Assembly: GCF_963676685.1 (NCBI RefSeq)
Contig: NC_092345.1
Span: forward strand, 72,901,960 to 72,965,959
Direction: 5' to 3'
DNA: 64,000 nt
Origin: Mytilus edulis
Taxonomy: Eukaryota; Mollusca; Bivalvia; Mytilida; Mytilidae
Shown: one piece after another, positions 22,701 to 62,275 of the stretch
How positions within the stretch are numbered: position 1 is the stretch's first letter
How the letters are laid out: the number at the start of each line of letters is the position of its first letter
The notes under the pieces: generated by a model
Told to the model about the DNA's origin: nothing
The model's database searches: none
Seen by the model: the letters and a program-made list of their open reading frames with translations, nothing else
Made by a program: the position numbers and the translations under genes

Positions 22701-23051
22701 TGTCATTTTACACTCGAATGCGATTTTAATTTTTACGATTTTGAGAAAAAGTCATGCTTAATTCAGTTAAAATATTACAAAATGCGAGTTTTAATTATTG
22801 CGTTTACAACTCCGTCGCATTATTGGCAATAATAAAAACCTCGCAATAATTTCTGAATTTACAGTTTTAAATTTGCATACATGAGAGCTTGATTAAAAGG
22901 GATTACAACAACTATAACTGGGGCTAGAATTAAATGCTTTAATAGGGTGCTTGAAAGTACTGATTTTGTTAACAAATTACTTTTTTTATAATTTCAGAAA
23001 CCTGCAAGAAAAGGACAGACCATAACACAAGATGAATTAGAGTCTGAATAA
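16712..23051 (+). CDS. DUF4806-like protein of element B, 9 coding exons, 461 aa
   Basis: Exons: 16712-16804, 17262-17379, 18339-18485, 19049-19156, 19651-20037, 20615-20826, 21123-21282, 22020-22126, 22998-23051. All junctions are GT/AG and the phases join to 462 codons with TAA. The ATG directly follows an acceptor, so a noncoding leader lies upstream. The N-terminal region (about 70 residues, VYVVVEFLREKSVEVVHLSW and CYWPP) looks like the small domain that often opens these proteins. A basic linker (RRLKKKRQREE) and three NSSPTCRPD repeats follow. A likely coiled coil (LRTLEDGIKEIKTAISQL) leads into the DUF4806 domain (HEMRDLEDKM, LVSQGGHS, ...FTGHPLCRIVM) and a basic tail. DUF4806 has no established function. 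From its position I infer an accessory or DNA-binding role in transposition. Confidence 0.8.
17483..18075. mobile_element. TTAA-flanked inverted-repeat element in the second DUF4806 intron
   Basis: GGTAGATCACAAGTATA at the left and the inverse of GGTAGATTCATGGTATA at the right, flanked by TTAA on both sides (17479-17482, 18076-18079). TTAA target duplications are typical of piggyBac and Kolobok elements. No ORF of note; probably a MITE. Confidence 0.65.
18080..18145 (-). repeat. Fragment of a dispersed repeat (AATGAGACAACTCTCCATCC family)
   Basis: Shares AGCCAATGAGACAACTCTCCATCCAA with the copy at 48340-48560. The opposite-strand form is at 23385-23580 and 34600-34690. It lies in an intron of the DUF4806 gene. 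Confidence 0.55.
19738..19950 (+). repeat. In-frame coding repeat in DUF4806 exon 5
   Basis: Three copies of a 63-78-base unit encode NSSPTCRPD[E/Q]S followed by ISPNRD or ISPNRN. Unit lengths are multiples of three, so the frame is kept. The repeats give a proline- and serine-rich linker, probably unstructured. Confidence 0.75.
21449..21952. mobile_element. 504-bp MITE in a DUF4806 intron
   Basis: GGACTCAAATCTATGG at the left and the inverse of GGACTCATATTTATGG at the right, each followed by further AATCTATGG-like blocks. AT-rich flanks hide the target duplication. It lies between the exons ending 21282 and starting 22020. Confidence 0.6.
22350..22500 (+). repeat. Dispersed bivalve repeat tail
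   Basis: The stretch with GGTTGTTGTCTCTTTGACACGTTCCCCATTTCC-type sequence (22447-22482) is a repeat form I recognise from bivalve genomes. It lies inside the last DUF4806 intron. Confidence 0.45.
22657..22865. mobile_element. 209-bp palindromic MITE in the last DUF4806 intron
   Basis: ACTGTAAATTCAGAAATTAT at the left and its perfect inverse at the right, both continuing into TGCG. Internally it repeats TTATTGCG and TGCGATTTT. No coding content. Confidence 0.7.
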
Positions 23052-23384
23052 ATAAATGATTTAATGTACCTTGATTCTACTGATTTTAGTCCTGTCAATA
23101 CTGTTTATTTAAGATGTTCAAAAAACTATATTCCAATTTCTGCAACAATTGAAGCTTTGGCTATAAACTAGATCATTGATTGACATTATTATGATTATAT
23201 GTCAAATTCTCGTTTAAAGAGATATGAAATCTCCTTGTCAATGCAAGAATTTAACCTTATTGAATTGACTTTGAAGGTAACAGGACCCAGTTTAAACAGT
23301 GAGAGGTTGACAAGCTTTCAATTCAGTGGTTGTCGTTTGTTTATGTGTTACATATTTGTTTATCGTTCATTTTTTTTTACATAA

Positions 23385-23580
23385 ATAAGGCGGTTAGTTT
23401 TCTCGTTTGAATTGTTTTACATTATCTTATCAGGGTCTATTATAGCGGACTATGTGGTATGGGCTTTGATCATTGTTTAAGGTCGTACGGTGACCTATAA
23501 TTGTTAATGTTTGTGTCATTTTGGTCTTTTGTGGATAGTTGTCTCATTGGGAATCATGCCACATCTTCTTTTTATATTTG
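23385..23580 (+). repeat. Dispersed repeat (TAGTTGTCTCATTGGGAATCATGCC family)
   Basis: A copy on this strand of the family whose opposite-strand copy is at 48340-48560; a shorter one is at 34600-34690. Shared blocks are TACGGTGACCTATAATTGTT and GTGGATAGTTGTCTCATTGG. Confidence 0.55.
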
Positions 23581-23631
23581 CTTTGGCATAGTTTTTTTTC
23601 TCATAAAGAATATTTTGCCTTTAGAGCTTAA

Positions 23632-23925
23632 GTTGTAATGGTGAGTGTGTTCGCCTCAACTGAAGAGGTCTTGGGTTAGAACTCTGGCCCTGCCAAACCA
23701 ATGACAATAAAATTATTATTTGTCGCTTCTTCCCAAATGAGTTAGAACAAAGACTTGTTGGCCTGTCGGGCTAGAACCAAAAAATCTGGCAAAACATGTT
23801 GGTCTATTACAAGACAGGGTTTAGCCCAGTTAGTATTAATTTCTAATAATATTATCTTCACATTAAGAATATGCATCTGACTTGCCACTGGTCATTAAAC
23901 AAACAACCAACCATCCATCCAAGCT
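23632..23925 (+). repeat. Possible tRNA-derived SINE
   Basis: The head TGGTGAGTGTGTTCGCCTC...GGTTAGAACTCTGG is spaced like a degenerate polymerase III A box and B box. The sequence ends about 290 bases later in ACAAACAACCAACCATCCATCC, a simple-repeat tail as in SINEs. It does not fold into a recognisable functional tRNA by eye. Confidence 0.4.
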
Positions 23926-24059
23926 TATGGAGATGTCGCTTTTTCATCAATTAAACAGGTGCATTACAAATAAAGAAATGGATGATATACAAAACACTGC
24001 ACAATCAATTATAAGTTTTTAAACCAAAGTAATGGTGGTAGCACTAATGCATCATTGTT

Positions 24060-24283
24060 ACACAAATGTGTTAAAAATGTTTTTCAGAGGTTGACAGAAA
24101 CGTTTTTCATAAAACCTTATTTCAACGTTTTCTGAATGTTCCATATAACGTTTCTTCAAAATGTTTTTGAAACATTAATAATTGTCTACAAATTTTTATT
24201 TTTAAAACGTTTCAATAAAACATTCTAGAAACCAAAACAAAACATTTCTAAAACGTTTTTAAAATGTTGAATTGTTTGCTGGG
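24060..24283. repeat. Element B right subterminal repeat array (AAACGTTTT)
   Basis: Copies of AACGTTTT and variants (AAATGTTTTT, AACGTTTCT, AAACATTTCT) occur from about 24073 to the end, mirroring the left array. Confidence 0.8.
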
Positions 24284-24487
24284 TATGCATCAGGGGACAG
24301 TAGAACCAGGGGCAACCACAAATTTAGACAGACAAGAGTGAAGAGAGACGTCTTCTATCACTCATTCTTCCCGAGAACAACAAGAGAGTGGAACAAACTC
24401 CCAGAATCAGTAGTGGAGTCCGGATCACTAGAGGACTTCAGGGCCAGAGTGAACATCATCCCCTGGACCCAACCACACCTCAAATAG
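24284..24487 (+). pseudogene. Non-LTR retrotransposon ORF2, 3' fragment
   Basis: Continues the RT ORF after the insertion: YASGDSRTRG, then FFPRTTREWNKLPESV, the conserved C-terminal signature of jockey-like ORF2 proteins, and stop TAG at 24485-24487. It is in the same frame as the part ending at 8093 when the target duplication is counted once. Confidence 0.9.
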
Positions 24488-24665
24488 ACAGCAGGAGAAC
24501 CAGTGTATATAGTTGTAATTAAGCATATTTTATTGTAAATACCATCCAGATTTTCCTGGACTTTTACTTTTGGCCAGAGAGGAGTGGCCTCCTGTCTGTT
24601 TGAGATGCGCCCGAGTCAATTACACTTTTATAGAGTTCGACTCGTAACCGGGAAGAAGAAGAAGA
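24488..24665 (+). repeat. Non-LTR retrotransposon 3' UTR and (GAA)n tail
   Basis: About 160 bases of UTR follow the stop codon, ending in GGGAAGAAGAAGAAGAGG. A short microsatellite tail of this kind is usual for several non-LTR clades. Confidence 0.7.
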
Positions 24666-25365
24666 GGAAAACATCAAATTTTGTCCAGATGTGAATGTTT
24701 CCGTCAACACTGTTCATTTAATTTAATAGAACATGGGCTTCATTTTATTTGAGAGTGCCCTAGATTATAGGCTGGGTATTGATCCGTTTTTTTAATCCAG
24801 ATCAATCAGACAGGAAAAGAGACAAAAGCTAAGATAAATAAATAGAGTTATTCCTCTTTGTACTAGCGATCACTAGCTCTCTCCTTTCCTATGTACATAA
24901 TTTGTATAATCATGTGAACATATTTGTTCTAAATCACATGTATTTATTAACAATCAGTATATATTGCATGAGTTTGTGTGGATATTGTACTCATGAACTT
25001 TGTGATTTGTGTTGATGTATATATGGGCCTATTTATTAGGAATAAAGTACCGACCGTGCGAGGGCTGCATGTATACTGCAGAAGCCAGTCAACGGGTCGT
25101 TAAAAACTTCCATTTGTAATAAAGATATTTGAATATATTGTTTTGATAGAAAATTAACTTTCTTGTGCTAATATTTTTCTTCTGGTCGCTTCTTTACGCT
25201 TATTGTACCTATGTATGTTAATTAGTGAGACCGGTACGAGTTGGTAAAAATAAGGTACGAGTTGGTTGAGTACGAGTTGGTCGTGTAACTTTTTGTGTTT
25301 TTTTTTCTATCTTTTACCTTAAAATGAAGAAGTAATCCGAAAGACTACGAATGGACAAATAAGAG
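24666..25365 (+). promoter_or_regulatory. Upstream region and 5' UTR of TMEM245
   Basis: No ORF. At 25041 and 25119 AATAAAG signals follow a GC-richer block (CCGACCGTGCGAGGG), perhaps the 3' end of an unidentified repeat. At 25227-25285 GTACGAGTTGGT occurs three times close together. Two tiny upstream ORFs (ATGAAGAAGTAA at 25324 and ATGGACAAATAA at 25351) precede the main start and could dampen translation. The transcription start cannot be fixed. Confidence 0.4.
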
Positions 25366-55989
<30,624 letters not shown>

Positions 55990-56012
<23 letters not shown>

Positions 56013-59000
56013 TGAGGCGGTGATTCAGTGCAATACTATACTCAAGTTAGCCATATTGGAGAGTTACAAGGCTTCATGATCTCAGTTATTGATTGTTTTG
56101 CTTGTTTATGGCATGAAATGCTATTTGTATTGTCTTATTAGTTGATATTGTATGTGTCTTGCTTCAGATTGTATGAAATAATACAACTATGAATAATCTA
56201 TGCAGTTTATGATGTGATAACTATATACTGGTAGTTAGTTTTATGTGTAGTCATGTTTATGTATAATGATATTGAATAGGAGATAACTGTGATGAGATAC
56301 CAAGTTGTGTCTTGAGATAAATTCAACTGTACAAATTATTACTTCTGGGACATGTTTATTTATAGAAAACCTTTATCAGTAGAAGGCTTCTTTTTTTTTT
56401 ACACCATTTGGGATAATAAAAAATGATAACTAAAATTCAATCATAAAGAAGGTTTATGATGAAGGTGTAAGATTTTGCAATTTCGTTTTTGTCAGTTTGT
56501 TCATGTACTGTTACAATTATTATCACATGCATGTTTGATAATAAATGCATTCATAGAAGGTACCATCAAAAATGATGTGGACTTTAATTTTAATGATTTT
56601 AGCTGAGCTTTTGTAGTAAGTCAAAATGTGCACCTTCAAATAAACCTGCCTGCAATATTGATAAAAGAAGAATGTTTTGTATTATATGACCTTTTTACTT
56701 GATAATTGATATTTTTATATTAATTAATAACTGGGGAGGGGTGTTGGTTTATTCTAAAATAATACCAATGCATTAATTTAATTTTTTTTAAATAGAAAGA
56801 ACACTAAATTCAAGTTTTCAAGCTTATTTGATGGTGAAATTTTGTATAACTACTAGTAGGTTTAACAATTTATATCATAAAATCTTTTACAGGAACTGAA
56901 ACATTTTCTTTATAGAATGAAAATAACAATACATAAACTTTCAATACACGTATATGTTAGAGGATAATATGAAGTAAGATCATATGTAGTTACTTATACC
57001 AATGAAAACTTGTCATCTCTTCTCTTGGAACTTTGATAAGCATTGTGATTCAAATAGAAAACTATTGGTAAATATTTTATACCTTTATTCATTTGGTGAA
57101 ATTATTATCTCTTGCTCAAAAATTGTTTATTTTTGCAGTGTTTAATTTTCACTTATTTTTGTCTGTTAGATTACAAATAAGATATGATTGAAATAGCAAT
57201 GGTAGTCAGCTCTTTTTTCCTCCATCATATCAAAGTCCAAATATTGGTAGGCAATGGAAATCTGTGCACCATATTAATTATTGTATTTTTGTTCAGATGA
57301 GCAATGTGAACGCATACAAAAAATGAAAAAATTATTGAAATAATTTGTATTTAGAAACTGGGTTAATATTTATTTGTTCATTAATTAATAGGTGAGGAAG
57401 AAAACTCAATACCTCTTTTTTCAGTTTCTTGTTTCCAATTGATGAGTGTAATAATTGTATTTAATTGTCTCATACTCTATAGGAAATATTCTGACAAATT
57501 CATCTCTCATCTATTTTGCACGAACAGGCATCCTCTTCCTTGATATAAATCTAATTAAGAATAAATGTATTATAGATTGTGTTATGAAAGACTGTTATTG
57601 TGAAGAAAATATTATTTTTAACATTTTAAAATTTACTGATTATTGTCTTTTAAAATTAAATATCACTTATTGTTACTGGTAGACTAAAAGTGCTTTCTGT
57701 ATTATGTGCAATTTATAAATGTTGTCAGCCATTTGTTGTAAGTGTCTTATTTGTTTTAATCTCTTTAACTTTTTGCAGTTGCTCTGATAGTATCTTTCTA
57801 TCTTTGTCAATTGTTATTTGTATATTTTGTTAAAGTAGGAATAGTGGATTATGCAAGATAACCATCCTTAAAGATTTGTAAGGAAAGTGAATTTGTCAAA
57901 TAAAGATTGGAGACACATGATATGAAGACTTGCCAACACAAATTGTGATGTGATGGTCACAAGTGCAGTTCTAATTACAAAACAGAGCAAAACCAATAAA
58001 ATTAAAAGATGTTTTCATCTCAAACTGACAATGATGACTTCAAATACAGTACTCCCTGTCTTATCATAACATGCAAAATATGATTTATAAATATCTTTGA
58101 AACACTGACTTAGATTTCATAACATTGTGGAGTATGTCTCTGACTGTCTACAATGAAAGTGATGAAAGATGCCTTTAAATCAAAAGAGGCATTACACATC
58201 ATATTGCATTAGAATGAGTAATTGATATTTATGCAAAGTATTCAATGACTTTATTAAGCTGCCTTCACCAATTCACAATGGTTGATCTAAGCATACCTGT
58301 TTATTTCTATGATTTTGTTGTAGTATCTATAAATATTCACAAACAACTTCCAATGATTATTTTCTTTTACTGCTTTGGGTTGATAGGCATTGGTAAATGA
58401 ACATCGAAATTAGATGTAATTGGATGGAAAGTTGCATATGTTTTTATTTCATTAGTTTTCAATGTTTTTAAATAGTCAAAATTAGAAATTGTTTTAAACT
58501 TGTAACTGTGTCATAGATATAAAGATGTAAAATCATATAGATGTAAAATCTAAAAAAAAATCTGATTTGGCCAGAAGATTTTACATTTGCAAAATTATAT
58601 CAATTCAGGGGAGATAATGTTTGCAATTTCAAAATTCAGGGAAGATAATTGATAAAAAAGTTATTGTACAAGTAAAACAAATTTTTTATTATTGTATAAT
58701 TTAATTTTGGATGTAACACATCTTCTGATTGGCTGAAGTAGTTTTGTTTATCAGCTCATAGACATAATTTTGTCATGTGACCATGATGTCATCAACGTTT
58801 TTTCCTGATTTTCCTGATTTACCCCCGTTTAAAATGGAATTAAGAATTAAATTATAAGAAATGGCTGTACTATTTTTTCTGTCTATTTGAAATAACATTA
58901 AAAAAATGTGGCTATGCGGGGTATTCAGTGTGCACCACATTTTTGACACTTCATAGACAGAAAAAATATTACAGTCATTCCTTAAATAGAATGGAAAGAA

Positions 59001-59415
59001 AACAAAAATATTTACTTAATATTTGCTTTAAGTAATTGATATGAATTATGGGGAAACTAAAAATGATCAATTATTTTGGATAAGTTATTCACCCAAAATT
59101 GTCCCTCAATTAAATAATTAAGTTTAGAAACCAAAGTTTCTCAAACCCAGGTTTTATAATAGTGTCTATAATTGAATTTTTAGTTTATATATACATTTAT
59201 CTTTCCTTTAGATAATAGAAAAAATTAATCATAAAAATGGAAAGAGCTATCGACTTTGACTATTTAAAAATATGTTTTTCATATTACATAATGTTATATC
59301 ATTATTATGCTTGGCCATGGATTGTTATGATTTTTTAAGCGTCATATATATTACTTGTTATTTATATTTTATTTGCCTTTTATTTATTTTTACAATTTTA
59401 ATAAAGACTGAATAA
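55990..59415 (+). other. TMEM245: Candidate terminal exon and 3' UTR of TMEM245
   Basis: The acceptor TCATTTCAG ends at 55989. The exon reads GPLAVQM-stop if joined directly after 48929 (stop 56010-56012), or VL-stop after the 32-nt exon. A weak AATAAATG signal is at about 56541. A strong pair, AATAAAGACTGAATAAAAG (about 59400-59418), is followed by a GT-rich stretch TTTTTGTGTGTACTTT typical of a polyadenylation site. A competing terminal exon at 57297-57343 would give DEQCERIQKMKKLLK-stop. Confidence 0.45.
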
Positions 59416-60589
59416 AAGAGTTTTTGTGTGTACTTTATTATCTCTAATCCAAGCTGTGAGAGAATGTCTAGACATTTTTAGTTACTGCGAGTCCATTTTT
59501 ATTCAGGGGATACCAATTTATGTGTTTTTTTTTTGTACAGATTTACCACAAATTCAAATGTTCAACAAAAGCACATTTTCCATACTTGATAGGCTTTGTA
59601 TATAGAGATTGACAAAACCACGAAATCAGTTTACCCACGAAAATGTCAGTTTTCCTCAATCCAAGAAAATTGATAGCCACAAAAATAAATGAATCCAGTT
59701 TCTGAATTAGAAGGATATCGCTTGGTCTATACCACATACAAAACAAACTGCAAGGATTTATTTTAGTTGATTATACCATCTTATAGACTACTTCTAGTAT
59801 AATTGTAGTAAGCCAACCCACTAAGGTTCATACCAAAGTGACAATTTATCATAGTGAATATTTCTGCCATTTTATATTTTTAGTACCCTATCAACAAGGT
59901 CGAAGGGGACTTTAAGTTTTCACTCCATCTGTCTCTTTGTCTAATTGTCAGTCCAGCAAATCAATTTTCCACTTTTTCTTGGTGCTTGAAGATATTAATT
60001 TCATATTTTGTGTATTGTTTTATCATGACAAGTTGCAGATCAAGTTTTAATCACAGGGACTCGGTTAGCAGATTAAAATTTTGTAAATCAATGTTTTTAA
60101 TTTATTTTTAATTATTTCTTGTCTATTTGCATTACTTTATTAACGTATTTAACGTTGCCATCACTATTTCTTTGTTTTCTGGCAATGTGCAGTTTACTAT
60201 CCATATCCGGATACGGAAAAAACCTTCCAGCAGAATTAAGCAGTTATAGGTCACTAAATGGCTTTTAACAATGAGCAAAGCCCATATTGTATAGTCAGCT
60301 ATAAAGGATTTTGACATGACAAAATGTTCCAACGAACCATAAAACCATAAGCACTGAATTGCAGGCTCTTGATTTGGGACAGACACCTAAAGAATGTGGT
60401 ACATGTATATGTTTGTAGGCATTCCACCCTCCTTTAAACTGTGACAGTGAAATTAAACATAAACTTAAGATTACTACAGACCACAAAAAATAACTCGTGA
60501 AGACAAGACACAATTGGTATAACTATCTGTCTGCACCGCTGTAATCAATTTGTATAAAGCTTTAGAAGTTTCCCTGAATATTCGTACAT
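59416..60589. other. Intergenic DNA after TMEM245
   Basis: No gene seen. A short remnant near 59881-59960 (ACAAGGTCGAAGGGGACTTT followed by a CATCTGTCTCTTTGTC run) resembles the start of another pearl/HINE-type repeat. Confidence 0.5.
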
Positions 60590-61700
60590 TGTACGCAGAT
60601 ACCTTAGTTTCTGTCTGCCATCTGTTCATTGTCCTTGACCTAATTTTCATGGTTTAGCAAATGCTTGAAAATAAATTAAGGGTTTTTTGTCATGTGAATT
60701 TTTTACTTATTATGAATTTATGAGTACATAAGATAAAGATTAGTTAAAGATATTTTATTTCCTAATCATAGGGCTCATAACAAGCATGTAATCACATAAA
60801 GTAAAAATAAAAAGCTTTCTCTCCCACTCGCATACACTCACACATACAACTATTGTTCTGATTAAGGATGATTGATTTAACGTACAGTACAACATGTAAA
60901 TGAAAAATTAAATACAGATAAAAATACAGACACAAATGTATTTTTATTTTTTTATGAGGAGAGTTGCCTACATTGTATATGTGGAACGAAGGATAATGTA
61001 GTAGGATAACAATATTTGGTGTATGGATTCCTTGTAACGCCCATGTGTCCACTAGACAGATTTCACCTGACCTCGACCTCATTTCATGCATAAGTGTTCA
61101 ATGTCAAAGTCAAATGATTAATACAGTTACTCAGATCCTATAAGCAGTAGGTCAACTATATGTGGTGTATGGAATGATTGTTAGGGTACATGTCAGTCTG
61201 GCAGCTTAGCAGCTTTCATCTGACCGTGACCTCATTTTCATGGTTCATTGGTCAATCTTAAGTTTTTGTGTTTTGGTCTGTTTTTCAAGTGCTATAAGCA
61301 ATAAGTCAATTGTACCTGGTGTATGGAATGAATGTAAAGCAAACATGTAGGTCGAGTCTGTATCATCTGACCTTGATCTTATTTTCAAGGTTCATTGGTG
61401 AATGTTTTTCCAAATACTAATAGCAATAGTTCAGCTATGCTTGGTACATGGGACAATAATAAGGTGTACATGGCCATCTGAAAGGTATTATAGACCTTGA
61501 CTTCATTTCATGGTTCATTCATCAATGATAAGTTTTGGTAATTTTGTCAGTTCATCAGTTACTATAAACAACAGGTCAACTATATTATGGAAGGATTTTA
61601 AGGTGTACATATCTGTCTGAACTGGTCCATCTGACCATTACATCATCATTATAGAACATTGCTAATGTTAAGCTTAGGTGATACATGTAGTAAAATCTTC
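60590..61700. repeat. ~170-bp tandem repeat array (bivalve type)
   Basis: Six or so diverged units with GACCTCATTTTCATGG, TTCATTGGTCAAT, CAATAGGTCAACTATA and GTGTATGGAATGATTG, interrupted at about 60710-61000 by unrelated AT-rich sequence. Confidence 0.7.
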
Positions 61701-62067
61701 ATAGTGGAACTGTGTATCAGGATTTTTTCTAATTTTTCCTAAAAATTTGTAAGAGACACAAGTTTTGTGTATTCAACTCCTCCTAGTTTTCATACCAGAC
61801 CCCTGAAGCTTCACATGACCAAATCGCAAATATGATGAAGGTGTACACCTGCTATTATGGAATGGTTTAAAAGAATTTTTACATTTCAAATCAAATATTT
61901 AAATGTTTAATTTAGAGCATTCCTTATTGTTTAAGAAACATTGACATTTTAATACTGGATTTTGTGTTTCAGAACAAATTTTGTACTCCCCTGCACAGAT
62001 TTAAGTTTTAAAACCAGGAACCAGATCATGACAAAGATGTTAGGTTGCTGTCTCATGGACATAATTA

Positions 62068-62275
62068 CTAACATGGGTCTCATCGACATACATACTGACA
62101 TGGGTCTCATCGACATACATACTGACATGGGTCTCATTGACATACATACTGACATGGGTCTCATCGACATACATACTGACATGGGTCTCATCGACATACA
62201 TACTGACATGGGTCTCATCGACATACATACTGACATGGGTCTCATCGACATACATACTGACATGGGTCTCATCAA
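62068..62275. repeat. 27-bp minisatellite, about 7.5 copies
   Basis: Unit GACATGGGTCTCATCGACAT + ACATACT, almost identical copies. Because 27 is a multiple of three and no unit frame contains a stop, ORFs run through it on both strands. These are not genes. Confidence 0.9.

Larger units (their letters stand above)
8096..24283 (+). mobile_element. Element B: 16.2-kb DNA transposon with Tnp2-like transposase and DUF4806 gene, TA target duplication
   Basis: The left end CCCACCAAACATAGAACATT and the reverse complement of the right end CCCAGCAAACAATTCAACAT form an imperfect terminal inverted repeat of about 34 bases running into AAACGTTTT arrays. TA flanks both ends (8094-8095, 24284-24285). Deleting the element and one TA joins codons ...AAG TAC to TAT GCA TCA GGG GAC and restores the retrotransposon ORF in frame. 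The cargo in order is a promoter and leader exon, a nested Mutator-like element, a transposase gene, a DUF4806 gene, several small inverted-repeat elements and a SINE-like sequence. Tnp2-type transposase plus 2-bp duplication suggests the CACTA/Mirage/Chapaev group, but the ends are not CACTA, so the class is open. Confidence 0.9.
6225..24665 (+). mobile_element. 5'-truncated non-LTR (jockey-like) retrotransposon, split by element B
   Basis: The element begins within the linker between endonuclease and reverse transcriptase, contains the RT ORF (6231-8095), is interrupted by 16.2 kb of element B, and resumes at 24284 with the ORF C-terminus, a ~170-base 3' UTR and a short (GAA)n tail at about 24650-24662. 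The missing apurinic endonuclease domain is the usual product of 5' truncation during target-primed reverse transcription. No target duplication of this LINE could be found by eye. Confidence 0.85.

Noticed and set aside
23632..23710. Functional tRNA gene
   Set aside because: A- and B-box-like segments are degenerate and no cloverleaf is apparent; SINE origin is more likely.
62068..62275. CRISPR-like array
   Set aside because: Copies are contiguous with no spacers, and the genome is eukaryotic.
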